A stretch of DNA of 64,000 nucleotides, from the NCBI RefSeq assembly GCF_001659985.1, contig NZ_LYCS01000004.1:269292-333291 (forward strand), written 5' to 3'. Below the pieces are notes generated by a model. It saw only the letters and a program-made list of their open reading frames with translations. It was not told the DNA's origin and ran no database searches. Source of the DNA: Oceanobacillus sp. Castelsardo. Its GTDB lineage: Bacteria > Bacillota > Bacilli > Bacillales > Amphibacillaceae. The position numbers were made by a program, and so were the translations under genes. Numbering within the stretch: the stretch's first letter is position 1; each line of letters begins with the position of its first letter. Shown piece after piece: positions 45,132 through 53,645 of the stretch.

Positions 45132-45136
45132 TTTAT

Positions 45137-46711
45137 ATGATTAAAAACGAAGTAAATAAAAGAAAGACTTTTGCTATTATCTCCCATCCGGATGCGGGGA
45201 AAACAACTCTAACCGAACGTTTACTACAGGTTGGAAACTTAATCCGTACTGCTGGTACAGTTAAAGGAAAAAAATCAGGAAAATTTGCTACATCTGATTG
45301 GATGGAAATTGAAAAACAACGTGGCATCTCTGTCACATCCAGTGTTATGAACTTCCAATACAATGATCTTCAAGTTAATATTCTCGATACTCCAGGGCAT
45401 GAGGATTTTAGCGAAGATACGTATCGAACATTAACAGCTGTGGATAGTGTTGTTATGATTATCGACTCAACGAAAGGGATTGAAGCACAAACCCTTAAGT
45501 TATTCAAAGTATGTAAAATGCGTGGGATTCCAATTTTTACTTTTATTAATAAATTAGACCGTGAAGGAAAAGAAACCTTCGAATTACTAGAGGAAATTGA
45601 AGAGGTATTAGAAATCGAAACGTATCCTATGAACTGGCCAGCTGGCATGGGGAAAGGTTTTCTTGGAATTTTCGATCGCTATGGGAAACAATTTGTAAAA
45701 TATAATGGTAATGAAGAAGAATCCATGATCTCTTTTGATGAATTGGATGAACATAAAGAATTGACTGATAATGCTACATTTGAAGCAGCAAAGGAAGAGG
45801 TCGATTTACTTGAAGAAGCGGGGAACACTTTTTCCATGGATGCCGTATTAAAAGGAGAACTAACACCAGTATTTTTCGGTAGTGCATTAGCCCCTTTTGG
45901 TGTAGAAATTTTCTTTGATACATTTATAAATATGGCTCCTACACCAAAACCTAGAAAGACAACAGAAGGCGTTATCCAACCAGATAACCCTGACTTTTCA
46001 GGCTTTATTTTCAAAATACAGGCTAATATGAATCCAGCTCACCGAGATCGTATTGCATTCCTCCGAGTATGCTCTGGTAAATTTGAACGAGGAATGAGTG
46101 TAAATCTTGCTAGAACAGGGAAAACATTAAAATTATCCCAATCTCAACAAATTGTTGCTTCCTCTCGAGAAACAGTTGACGAAGCATATGCGGGAGATAT
46201 TATTGGGATATATGACCCTAATGCTTATCAAATCGGGGATACATTAATAGAAGGGAAAGATACCTTTGAATATAATGAACTCCCACAATTTCCACCTGAA
46301 TTGTTTAGAAAAGTAACCGCAAAAAACGTCATGAAATCAAAACAATTCAAGAAAGCAATTGAACAGCTCGTGCAAGAGGGTGCCATCCAACTATTTAGAG
46401 ATAAACGGACAGAATCTTATATTTTAGGAGCTGTTGGTGATTTGCAATATGATGTTTTTAAATATCGAATGGAAAATGAATACAATGTAGAAGTGATGTT
46501 CGATCCTATTGGGGAAAGAATTCCACGCTGGTTAAATCCAGAACAGCCGATTAATGAATCTCTTTTTGATGAAAGAAGAATGCTTGTAAGGGATCGAAAT
46601 GAGAACTATCTAGTTCTTTTCCAAAATGAATTTGCCCTTAACTGGTTCCAAGAAAATAACTCAGAAGTAGATTTAATCGATTTATTTGAAGTGAACACCT
46701 ATACACAATAA
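45137..46711 (+). CDS. prfC: Peptide chain release factor 3
   Basis: 524 residues, translational GTPase: G1 [12 protein letters not shown], switch [17 protein letters not shown]4 NKLDRE, followed by domain II (from ~290) and the RF3 C-terminal domain. RF3 removes RF1/RF2 from ribosomes after termination. B. subtilis itself lacks prfC as far as I remember, so its presence here distinguishes this lineage. It is a single gene with a strong terminator. Confidence 0.94.
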   Translation: MIKNEVNKRKTFAIISHPDAGKTTLTERLLQVGNLIRTAGTVKGKKSGKFATSDWMEIEKQRGISVTSSVMNFQYNDLQVNILDTPGHEDFSEDTYRTLTAVDSVVMIIDSTKGIEAQTLKLFKVCKMRGIPIFTFINKLDREGKETFELLEEIEEVLEIETYPMNWPAGMGKGFLGIFDRYGKQFVKYNGNEEESMISFDELDEHKELTDNATFEAAKEEVDLLEEAGNTFSMDAVLKGELTPVFFGSALAPFGVEIFFDTFINMAPTPKPRKTTEGVIQPDNPDFSGFIFKIQANMNPAHRDRIAFLRVCSGKFERGMSVNLARTGKTLKLSQSQQIVASSRETVDEAYAGDIIGIYDPNAYQIGDTLIEGKDTFEYNELPQFPPELFRKVTAKNVMKSKQFKKAIEQLVQEGAIQLFRDKRTESYILGAVGDLQYDVFKYRMENEYNVEVMFDPIGERIPRWLNPEQPINESLFDERRMLVRDRNENYLVLFQNEFALNWFQENNSEVDLIDLFEVNTYTQ

Positions 46712-46739
46712 GATAAAACACGAAAGTAGATAGTACAAT

Positions 46740-46781
46740 AAGTAAGGTGAGACTTTTCCGTTAAAAAGTCTCACCTTACTT
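46740..46781. terminator. Bidirectional terminator between prfC and the DUF2071 gene
   Basis: AAGTAAGGTGAGACTTTT - 6-base loop - AAAAGTCTCACCTTACTT, a perfect 18-bp stem between converging genes. Confidence 0.92.
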
Positions 46782-47487
46782 ATTCTTCTTTTTTCGGAAT
46801 CCAATTCACTGCCACCTTTGATTCTGCAAAGTGAATAATTGGTTGTTTCTTTTTCAACTGCTTTGATAAAAATGCTAGTAAGGAATTTTCTTTTATTTCC
46901 ATCTTTGCTTGTTGTACTTTCCAACAACTATGTTTAATATCTCCTCTATACAGTTTTCCATATTTATAACTCCAAGCTACATACCTCTCCAATAACCAAT
47001 GATCAATACTTGATGGATCGGGATAGGAAGGATTTCCTTGGCTTTTATAGCGTACTTTCCATTTTGCATTCGATTTATTTCTTGAGCTAATCATCGTAAA
47101 AAATCCGAATCGTTTTGTCATTTTCATAGATGCCTTAAAGTACGGTAACGTAAACAACCTAGCACCAGTAGCTGCTGAAAGCTTATTTGTATCTACTGTA
47201 AAAAAATAGACTCCTTTCTCTCCGTTTTTTGTAACATACGTACGAACATTTACTTGTAACATAGATGGTATGTAAGGAATTCTAGGCAAATAACGTATAC
47301 GAGTTTTATTAACTTTAAATGTAACTATACTTATCCATGCACTATCTTCCCAAAGGTCTAATTCTAATCCTGGAGGTAGGTGTTTCTTTAGTAATTCTGC
47401 TGAAACCGACCAATGGACAAATAATAGATTCTCCCATTTTTGCAACATTGCCCATTTTCTTCGTTTGGTGTCTTTAACATACATCAT
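46780..47487 (-). CDS. DUF2071 (YqjF-like) protein
   Basis: 235 residues of the acetoacetate-decarboxylase-like DUF2071 fold: FVHWSVSAELLKKHLPPGLELDLWEDSAWISIVTF and NVRTYV, VYFFTVDTN, ARLFTLPYFKA. B. subtilis YqjF is the closest recalled homologue (about 240 residues). Enzyme activity has not been shown. Soluble, single gene. Confidence 0.85.
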   Translation of the reverse strand: MMYVKDTKRRKWAMLQKWENLLFVHWSVSAELLKKHLPPGLELDLWEDSAWISIVTFKVNKTRIRYLPRIPYIPSMLQVNVRTYVTKNGEKGVYFFTVDTNKLSAATGARLFTLPYFKASMKMTKRFGFFTMISSRNKSNAKWKVRYKSQGNPSYPDPSSIDHWLLERYVAWSYKYGKLYRGDIKHSCWKVQQAKMEIKENSLLAFLSKQLKKKQPIIHFAESKVAVNWIPKKEE

Positions 47488-47589
47488 TTCCTTTTCCTTT
47501 CCATAAAGTTACTTCCATAATAGTTTTCCTCTAGATTTGAGTAATTTATTCTTTCCATACAAAAACTTATCTCGAATATTTGAAAGCCA

Positions 47590-47618
47590 AGCAATCGCCG
47601 ACGACTTAAGCGATTGCT
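47590..47618 (-). terminator. Weak terminator hairpin after the YppG-like gene
   Basis: AGCAATCGC - 11-base loop - GCGATTGCT; T tract poor. It is 38 bp beyond the stop of the small gene at 47656. Confidence 0.5.
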
Positions 47619-47655
47619 CGTGAATTTATTAAGGTTACGGATTCATTTTTATTAT

Positions 47656-47916
47656 TTACTTTTTAATAAATTTTGAAATCATTGGACTGACTTGTTTATA
47701 AATACCATTAATTTGGTCGGCAGTTCCCATAATTTTTTCTAAATCTATATTTCCATCTTCTGTTTGAAACATAGACATTACATTTTTAAGGTTTGATTGC
47801 TGTTTATATTCTCTTCTTTGTCTAGGTGGCCCACCAAATAAAAATGGATCACGCATTGGCCTTGATGGTCTTCTGTTACCTGGCCCCATTGAACGCATTG
47901 GCCTATTAGGAAACAT
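47656..47916 (-). CDS. Small YppG/VrrA-like protein
   Basis: 86 residues from the ATG at 47916 behind GGGAGGG; the frame extends upstream to 47937 without a site. Pro/Arg/Met-rich N terminus (MFPNRPMRSMGPGNRRPSRPMRDP) and a C terminus (LEKIMGTADQINGIYKQVSPMISKFIKK) like the YppG or YqfQ/VrrA spore-associated families. Which family is right cannot be settled by eye. Role unknown; spore surface is likely from the relatives. Confidence 0.65.
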   Translation of the reverse strand: MFPNRPMRSMGPGNRRPSRPMRDPFLFGGPPRQRREYKQQSNLKNVMSMFQTEDGNIDLEKIMGTADQINGIYKQVSPMISKFIKK

Positions 47917-48037
47917 TTTATTCCCTCCCTTTTTCACAGAAATGATTCTCCCATAATATTATATGGTTATAAGTTCACACTGGTATGAGTTAAATATAAC
48001 GGAACTATTTAGATTCCCGTCTATTTTTAGATATAAG

Positions 48038-48066
48038 AAAAACCCTACAGGTAGCTGTAGAGTTTT
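48038..48066 (-). terminator. Terminator after the uracil permease gene
   Basis: AAAACCCTACAG - GTAG - CTGTAGAGTTTT with one mismatch, 15 bp beyond the permease stop, T-rich on the minus side. Confidence 0.82.
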
Positions 48067-48080
48067 GAGGAATGTATATT

Positions 48081-49340
48081 TTATTCATTTGATAATTTAA
48101 GAAAATCCAATAGTCTAAAGAACAAACTTAATAAAATGGCAACAACTGTTGCTAAGCCCATACCAGATAACGATACAGCACCGAGTGATAAAGATGCCCC
48201 GCTAATTCCAATACCCAACACTACACAAGTCAAAATTAAGTTTTGTGAATTATTGTAGTCTACATTTTGTTCAACTAACATGCGGAGACCACTAACAGCA
48301 ATAATTCCGAATAGAAGTAACGAGATACCACCCATAACTGGAGTAGGAATAGACTGTATTAACGCAGCAAGTTTTCCACAGAATGATAATACAATTGCTA
48401 TTAATGCAGCTCCTCCAATAATCCAAGTAGAATACACACGGGAAATAGCTAGAACTCCAATATTCTCACCATACGTTGTATTTGGCGTGGAACCAAGGAA
48501 ACTTGATATCATCGTTGAAATTCCATTACCTAATAAGGAACGATCCAATCCGGGATCTTTCACTAAATCTTTTTTTACAATATCTCCTGTTACAACAAGG
48601 TGACCAATATGTTCTGGGATTAACACTAATGCTGCAGGTAAAATAATGATAATATCAGACCAGTTAAATTCAATCCCATAATAGGTTGGCATTTGAATCC
48701 ATCTTGCTTCGCTAACAGCAGAAAAATCTACTATTCCATAAATAGCTGCAATAACATAACCTGTTACAATTCCAAGTAAAATAGGTATGATTTTTAAGAA
48801 TCCCCTCATTGTAACCCAATAAATAATGGTAGAAGCTAAGGTTAGTAAAGATACTGTTATAGCAGTTGTATCGATTGGAACGTCTGGTCCTCTTAATAAT
48901 CCTGCCATATCCGCTGCAGTTGGAACAAGTTCTAAACCGATAACCGCTACGATTGCTCCCATAGCTGCTGGAGGAAAAATAAAATCAATCCACTTTGTCC
49001 CAACCACTTTAACTAATAATCCCACAAGTGTTAAGACTAGACCAACAACGAAGAATCCACCTAATGCTGCACCATATCCTCCACCATCTGTTAATACTGC
49101 TGTTACTGGTGAGATAAAGGCGAAACTAGAACCTAGAAAAGCCGGTATTTTTCCTTTTGTTATAAAAATATATAAAATCGTTCCAAAACCGTTCATTAAA
49201 AGAATCGTAGCAGGATCAACACCAAACAAAATTGGAACTAACACAGTGGAACCAAACATTGCAAACAAATGTTGAAAACTTAACGGTAAACTTTGAAAAA
49301 ATGGCAACCGTTCATCCACTTGGATTTCTCGTTGTGACAT
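48081..49340 (-). CDS. Uracil permease (NCS2 family), PyrR-controlled
   Basis: 419 residues with 12-14 membrane segments. NCS2/UraA motifs: LPLSFQHLFAMFGSTVLVP at the N terminus and PNTTYGENIGVLAISRV near 285-300 (substrate site). It imports uracil by proton symport (PyrP/UraA). Control: the leader on the minus strand carries a PyrR anti-antiterminator and an intrinsic terminator, so UMP/UTP should shut it off. It is a single gene apart from any pyr operon in this window. Confidence 0.9.
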   Translation of the reverse strand: MSQREIQVDERLPFFQSLPLSFQHLFAMFGSTVLVPILFGVDPATILLMNGFGTILYIFITKGKIPAFLGSSFAFISPVTAVLTDGGGYGAALGGFFVVGLVLTLVGLLVKVVGTKWIDFIFPPAAMGAIVAVIGLELVPTAADMAGLLRGPDVPIDTTAITVSLLTLASTIIYWVTMRGFLKIIPILLGIVTGYVIAAIYGIVDFSAVSEARWIQMPTYYGIEFNWSDIIIILPAALVLIPEHIGHLVVTGDIVKKDLVKDPGLDRSLLGNGISTMISSFLGSTPNTTYGENIGVLAISRVYSTWIIGGAALIAIVLSFCGKLAALIQSIPTPVMGGISLLLFGIIAVSGLRMLVEQNVDYNNSQNLILTCVVLGIGISGASLSLGAVSLSGMGLATVVAILLSLFFRLLDFLKLSNE

Positions 49341-49396
49341 ATTCTATCTCTCCCTGTATAGAATCCTTTTTGTCTATTATATTCCAAAAACAAAAA

Positions 49397-49564
49397 ACCT
49401 TGCCTGAATTTTGGCAAGGTGCACATGAAGAGATAACAAAATAATAATATATTACTTTGCTTACATAAAATGAATTGTCACGTTCAACCTTACCAGCCTC
49501 ACAGGACTGATTTAAAGATTCTATTATTTTATTTCATAATACAAATTATGATACAAAAAGTCAA
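49397..49564 (-). promoter_or_regulatory. PyrR-type attenuator leader and promoter of the uracil permease
   Basis: Read leftward: sigma-A promoter TTGACT (49559-49564), 17 bases, TATTAT (49536-49541). Next a PyrR-binding stem-loop region (49481-49520) with ATCAGTCCTGTGAGGCTGG, close to the B. subtilis PyrR consensus. Then a terminator ACCTTGCC - loop - GGCAAGGT (49397-49420) followed by TTTTTTG. This order is that of pyr operon attenuators: PyrR-UMP favours termination. Confidence 0.85.
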
Positions 49565-49689
49565 GAACTTTTTTTAGGGAAGTATAGAACCATTTTGTTT
49601 CCATTTAATACAAGTACTTCTTTTTAAACATTTTTTATAAGAAATCGGAATAATAATAATAAGGATAACTCATTAAAGGGAGAATACAG

Positions 49690-49896
49690 ATGGCTGAAAT
49701 AACTTTTTTTGTAAAAGAGGCTACAACTGGCCAAGTTATTCAACACATTGAACATTTTTTAAATGAATATGACGGAATGGAAAGAGTCTTAATCGACACA
49801 GAAGACGGTGAAATAAAAATTGAATTTAATGATAATGTAATTACTGAAGAACAGATTGCGACTGCTCTAATGGAGCAAAATTATTTATTACATTAG
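49690..49896 (+). CDS. HMA-like small protein lacking the metal-binding CxxC
   Basis: 68 residues with the beta-alpha-beta-beta-alpha pattern of heavy-metal-associated domains (MAEITFFVKEATTGQVIQHIEHFLNEYDGMERVLIDTEDGEIKIEF is split; the loop after strand 1 reads KEATTGQV). The usual CxxC is absent, so copper binding is unlikely. AAAGGGAG precedes the ATG. It is followed 12 bp later by a small YozQ-type gene. Function unknown. Confidence 0.7.
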   Translation: MAEITFFVKEATTGQVIQHIEHFLNEYDGMERVLIDTEDGEIKIEFNDNVITEEQIATALMEQNYLLH

Positions 49897-49908
49897 GAGT
49901 GAAATAGG

Positions 49909-50076
49909 ATGGAGAAAGAGGAAAGAATGCATAAATTACAAATTACTGAATCTGCACAGGCACCAGGAATAGACCCTGAAGATTCTTATGGTAAAAATGC
50001 AACTGACAAAGAAATCGAAAAAGGGGAATCCACTCAGGTTACCCGACTTATATATGATGAGTATGACACCAAATGA
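49909..50076 (+). CDS. YozQ-like DUF4025 small protein
   Basis: A 55-residue protein starting MEKEERMHKLQITESAQ and containing DPEDSYGKNATDKEIEKGES and RLIYDEYDTK, the DUF4025 (YozQ) pattern as I recall it. AGGAG lies 10-15 bases upstream. It is probably co-transcribed with the HMA-like gene 12 bp before it. No function is known. Confidence 0.65.
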   Translation: MEKEERMHKLQITESAQAPGIDPEDSYGKNATDKEIEKGESTQVTRLIYDEYDTK

Positions 50077-50178
50077 TGTACGGAATTGGTAAACAAAGAG
50101 ATGTATATATCTTAGCTAATTTTATCAAACTAAGTTTGCTTCCATTTAAGGAAGCTAAAATTGACAAAGGGTGATTCC

Positions 50179-50424
50179 ATGAATAACCGGAGTATGATGA
50201 CTTCTCTACTAACGATAGGTGCAGCTGGTGCAGCGATTTATGGAATAGGTAAAGGAATGCAAAATGGTTCTTTACAAAAGATACCACAACAAGTTTCCAA
50301 TATGGTTCAAAATACGTTAAGCAACCCTAATGTCCAACAAGTAACAGAACAATTCCAGTCTATGATCAGCAGCCAAAGTAATAATCAATCAAGCCCAAAT
50401 GGAAATGAAATGTCTGGAAATTAA
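50179..50424 (+). CDS. Small membrane-anchored protein, DUF3918-like
   Basis: 81 residues from the ATG at 50179 (GGGTGA seven bases upstream); the frame from 50161 is unsupported. One hydrophobic helix (SMMTSLLTIGAAGAAIYGIGKGM) followed by a Gln/Ser/Asn-rich tail. It resembles DUF3918 (YrzQ) proteins and, in layout, the 58-residue protein at 60732. Function unknown. Ends in a strong terminator. Confidence 0.6.
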   Translation: MNNRSMMTSLLTIGAAGAAIYGIGKGMQNGSLQKIPQQVSNMVQNTLSNPNVQQVTEQFQSMISSQSNNQSSPNGNEMSGN

Positions 50425-50437
50425 AGTTCCTCTGATT

Positions 50438-50475
50438 AAACTAGACCATCATCCACGATGGTCTAGTTTTTTTAA
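50438..50475 (+). terminator. Terminator after the DUF3918-like gene
   Basis: AAACTAGACCATC - 6-base loop - GATGGTCTAGTTTTTTT, a perfect 13-bp stem with a long T tract. Confidence 0.92.
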
Positions 50476-50566
50476 AAAAATCAATAATGTAATTAATGGT
50501 CACTTTCCTTATTTGCATATTTCTTATCGCCTTATCTAATACTAACAAAAAAAAAGAAAGGAAAGT

Positions 50567-51028
50567 ATGATGAGACATATAAAAGCATTAGCAATCAAAT
50601 TTATGACAATTTTAATTATATTATATTCCCTTTTAGCCATTTTCGAATCTGCAACGCTTGGTGAATTTCTTCTTATTAGTGCATTAGTAACTGGAATTGC
50701 TTATATAATAGGTGACCTCTTTATATTACCTAGGTTTAATAATGTCGTTGCAACCATTGCCGACTTTGGATTGGCTTTTGTGGGGATTTGGGTATTATCA
50801 AGTATGTTTATTTATCCAACTACACCTATTGGAATTGTATCAGGTTTTGCAGCCTTTTTCATAGCAATTAGTGAAGCTCTATTTCATGTTTATATGAAAG
50901 AAAAGGTGTTAAAGAAACAATATAACCATCGTGAACCTTTTAGCGTTTTAAACACCCGTCTCCAAACGGAATTTTCCGAAGAAGAAGACATAGACTATAT
51001 CAAGAAGGTCAATAAAAATCGTGAATAG
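50567..51028 (+). CDS. YndM-like DUF2512 membrane protein
   Basis: 153 residues, four membrane helices (about 8-25, 30-52, 60-82, 86-106), then a basic tail. The motif GIAYIIGDLFILPRFNNVVATIADFGLA is that of DUF2512 (YndM), here quoted in part at about 43-70. Role unknown. The start is one of two adjacent ATGs behind AAAGGAAAG. Single gene. Confidence 0.8.
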   Translation: MMRHIKALAIKFMTILIILYSLLAIFESATLGEFLLISALVTGIAYIIGDLFILPRFNNVVATIADFGLAFVGIWVLSSMFIYPTTPIGIVSGFAAFFIAISEALFHVYMKEKVLKKQYNHREPFSVLNTRLQTEFSEEEDIDYIKKVNKNRE

Positions 51029-51081
51029 GGGCATTCGCTATCGCTATCAGGCTCAGCGAATGTCTTAAATGGATAAGATAA

Positions 51082-51108
51082 GGCGCTTTCCTACACAGGA
51101 AATGCGCC
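51082..51108. terminator. Terminator between the DUF2512 gene and nrnB
   Basis: GGCGC-T-TTCCT - 4-base loop - AGGAA-A-TGCGCC-like arms; lies between converging genes. A second hairpin with ATTCGCT...AGCGAAT arms is at 51032-51062. Confidence 0.7.
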
Positions 51109-51117
51109 ATTTTACAT

Positions 51118-52302
51118 TTATTCATCACTCTTATTATTCTTCACTCGATTCATTAAGTATTGTACAAAAACCTCATCTTTAGCAAGCCATGCTTCGTATT
51201 TTCTTTTTAAATACATTTCGGCTTCTTGAAAACTGAAGAACTGTCGCTCCAACTTAACATTATCTCTTTCAATTACCCAGTTTTCTTCCTCTTGACAAAT
51301 AAAAAGAATATTATCGGATTTTGTTTTATACAACGTTCCAAAAGATGATTCTTTCATGTTAAAACGATTCCTTTTCGCATCCTCGTGTAAGGGATCAAGT
51401 TCAAATGTTTCTTCCACAAATAATCGGAACGCAAGATCATTCATCGTACATCCCGCTGCTTTTGCATGACCCCCGCCATCAAATCGTACAGCAACTTCTG
51501 AAACGTCAATATGATCATGAATGGTTCGAAAACCCATTCGCCGTCCACCAATATTTAAAATAGCAATATAATCTAGATGTGGATATTCCTTACCAAGTTG
51601 ATTTCCTAATTCGGAATGATAGGACTCTGCAAATACAACTCCCGCATACAATTCTCCAACTTTTTTCTGAACTAATTCTCGTCGTTTTTTCCGTATGTAT
51701 CGTTCAATCTTATTTTCTTCCATATTAAGAATCTTTTCCTCAAATTCATCAAAAAAGAAATGATCATTAGACTGAAGCCGTTGGATCATTACCTCTTCAA
51801 ATTCCTCGATGGAAACTAGGAAAAATAAAGAATTCAGACGCTGTGCTTTTTCATTACTATTTTTCTCCCATTCCCAAGTATCGTATTGCCTCACTAATTC
51901 TACAAATTCTTCCACAGCCTTAGATGATTCAAGAAATTCATGGTTCAATAAATATTCATAAAATAAAGATGTTGCAGAAGTTAAACGCTCCTCTTCATCT
52001 TCAACAATAACATGACCCCAATCATAATCATTAAAAGAAAGTGCTGTTTGATGGTGGTCAATTAACTGAAGTTTTCCACCATCTTTATAATATTCTTCTA
52101 ACCGGATTTCATTTTTCTCATTTACAGATAAATCCGTTATAAATAAAAATGTATCTTTTTCATTTTCTAAAAACCATTCAACTTCTCTATTTAAACTACC
52201 TACAGAATTATAACGAACCCTGACATGATTTCCAAAAGCAAGCTTAGCCAAGATTCCACAACCGACTCCATCTAAATCATTATGGGATAATAGTTTATAC
52301 AT
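51118..52302 (-). CDS. nrnB: NanoRNase NrnB (DHH/DHHA1)
   Basis: 394 residues. The DHH motifs are HNDLDGVGCG (7-16), ITDLSVN and IDHHQTALSF; the DHHA1 part has FDGGGHAKAAGC near 275. Length and layout match B. subtilis YngD/NrnB, which degrades 2-5-nt RNAs left by larger nucleases. An extra C-terminal ~90 residues follows the DHHA1 domain, as in NrnB. Cytoplasmic, single gene. Confidence 0.88.
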   Translation of the reverse strand: MYKLLSHNDLDGVGCGILAKLAFGNHVRVRYNSVGSLNREVEWFLENEKDTFLFITDLSVNEKNEIRLEEYYKDGGKLQLIDHHQTALSFNDYDWGHVIVEDEEERLTSATSLFYEYLLNHEFLESSKAVEEFVELVRQYDTWEWEKNSNEKAQRLNSLFFLVSIEEFEEVMIQRLQSNDHFFFDEFEEKILNMEENKIERYIRKKRRELVQKKVGELYAGVVFAESYHSELGNQLGKEYPHLDYIAILNIGGRRMGFRTIHDHIDVSEVAVRFDGGGHAKAAGCTMNDLAFRLFVEETFELDPLHEDAKRNRFNMKESSFGTLYKTKSDNILFICQEEENWVIERDNVKLERQFFSFQEAEMYLKRKYEAWLAKDEVFVQYLMNRVKNNKSDE

Positions 52303-52562
52303 TTATATTCACCAACCTATAATATATTTTTCCTGTCTTATATTAACCAACTGAATACAGTTTATCCCAGTAGCCGACGTATAATTATGTTTCCAATGTA
52401 CAAAATAAAATTAAATATTATTTGTTGTAAAAAAATGTCGAATTAAAGGGTTTAATTTGTTATTTTTGGGCAGAATATAACTTGTCGATGAAATACCTCA
52501 ATAGAAAAGGGCCCTTTTCGTAAAATTATTTCATCAAATACTTAGTAGGAGGGTCGATTAAT

Positions 52563-52745
52563 ATGGCGAAAAACAACCGCAATCGCAATAACAACAACAA
52601 CAACAACAACAACAACGATAATAATAACAACAATGAAGTAAATAATGTTGAATTTGCGAATGAGAATGAGTTCAACGATTTCGATAACAACAACGACAAC
52701 AACAATCGTAATCGCAATCGTAAGAACAATAACCGTAATAACTAA
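52563..52745 (+). CDS. Asn-rich small spore-type protein with GPR-like site
   Basis: 60 residues, about half asparagine (runs of Asn at 9-24 and 46-60) with interspersed Arg and Lys. In the middle VNNVEFANENEFNDF contains an E-F-A-N-E site like the GPR protease site of small acid-soluble spore proteins. AGGAGGG 9 bases upstream of the ATG and a strong terminator show it is a real gene. Gamma-type SASP-like storage role is inferred from composition and motif. Confidence 0.7.
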   Translation: MAKNNRNRNNNNNNNNNNDNNNNNEVNNVEFANENEFNDFDNNNDNNNRNRNRKNNNRNN

Positions 52746-52762
52746 TTAATTAAGACCCAAAA

Positions 52763-52803
52763 AACCTGTATTAAGGGAGACTTTCTCCCTAATACAGGTT
52801 TTT
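52763..52803. terminator. Terminator after the Asn-rich gene
   Basis: AACCTGTATTAAGGGAGA pairs with TCTCCCTAATACAGGTT around a tiny loop (one mismatch), followed by TTTT; converging trmB is 35 bp away. Confidence 0.92.
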
Positions 52804-52837
52804 GTTTGGTGAGTTAACGAATCACTGCTGTTATCGA

Positions 52838-53473
52838 TTAAAAGTAAGCTTTTAATCGATAAATAGGTTGACCTTTTGCCGAGAACTTTTCTTCATACTC
52901 GGTCATTATATTTGATTCATCTTGGATAGCATGTAAATCCAAATTAACTTCTTCTAGCCTTAGACCATAATCGGTTAAGCTCACAAGGGAATATTCAAAC
53001 AGTTCACGGTTATCCGTTTTAAATATGACTTGTCCTGGTTGTTTGAGTATTGCTTTGTATTGATCTAAAAATGCTTTGTATGTCAATCTTCGTTTCTCAT
53101 GACGGTTTTTGGGCCATGGATCGGAAAAATTTAAATAAATAGTGGACACTTCATCTTCAGCAAATATTTCTGTTAAATCACTGGCATTTTCATTCAATAA
53201 TAATACATTTGTAGGATCAGCTTCTAATACCTTTTCTGCTGCGGTCACAACAATACTTTTTGCCAATTCAATTCCAATAAAGTTAACATCAGGATATTGT
53301 TTAGCCATACCAACAATAAATTGTCCTTTCCCCGTACCAACTTCTATATGGATGGGATTATTGTTTTCAAATAACGTATTCCATTTTCCTTTATAATTAC
53401 TAGGATTGGGGATAATTAACTGAGTATTTTCCATTAAAAAGTCATCAGCCCATGGTTTATTACGTTGACGCAT
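52838..53473 (-). CDS. trmB: tRNA (guanine-N7)-methyltransferase TrmB
   Basis: 211 residues of the class I SAM methyltransferase fold: VGTGKGQFIVGMA (SAM site, about 47-59), FIGIELAKSIV, NFSDPWPKNRHEKRRLT (tRNA-binding, catalytic) and TEYEEKFSAKGQPIYRLKA. It makes m7G46 in tRNA variable loops. Reopens the yt- block (ytmQ in B. subtilis). Divergent from ytzH. Confidence 0.95.
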   Translation of the reverse strand: MRQRNKPWADDFLMENTQLIIPNPSNYKGKWNTLFENNNPIHIEVGTGKGQFIVGMAKQYPDVNFIGIELAKSIVVTAAEKVLEADPTNVLLLNENASDLTEIFAEDEVSTIYLNFSDPWPKNRHEKRRLTYKAFLDQYKAILKQPGQVIFKTDNRELFEYSLVSLTDYGLRLEEVNLDLHAIQDESNIMTEYEEKFSAKGQPIYRLKAYF

Positions 53474-53520
53474 GTTTGTACCTCTCTTTTTAGTATTTTA
53501 ACTTAGATGTAATTCTTAGA

Positions 53521-53563
53521 AAACTCGGCATGTGCCATAGAAATTGGCGAATGCCTTAGTTTT
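53521..53563. other. Terminator-like hairpin in the trmB-ytzH divergent region
   Basis: AAACT-C-GGCAT-GT-GCC pairs with GGC-GA-ATGCC-TT-AGTTT, ending in T5 on the plus side. It lies upstream of both divergent genes, so if it is transcribed it would be a leader structure. Confidence 0.4.
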
Positions 53564-53645
53564 TAGAGAGAAAGTTTTATACTTTCTTATCTGCGAAGTA
53601 TAGAAAATAGAAAATGACAAAAAATAGTGTCATGAGGTGATTCCG

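Noticed and set aside
52585..52640. Short tandem AAC/AAT repeats considered as a CRISPR or microsatellite
   Set aside because: They are in-frame Asn codons of a gene with its own ribosome binding site and terminator; no spacer-repeat pattern.
52526..52729. Leu/Arg-rich minus-strand frame
   Set aside because: It is the antisense of the Asn-codon repeats in the 60-residue gene; the Leu runs are a by-product.
8000..52800. A single genomic island or prophage
   Set aside because: No integrase, phage genes, flanking tRNA or direct repeats were seen.
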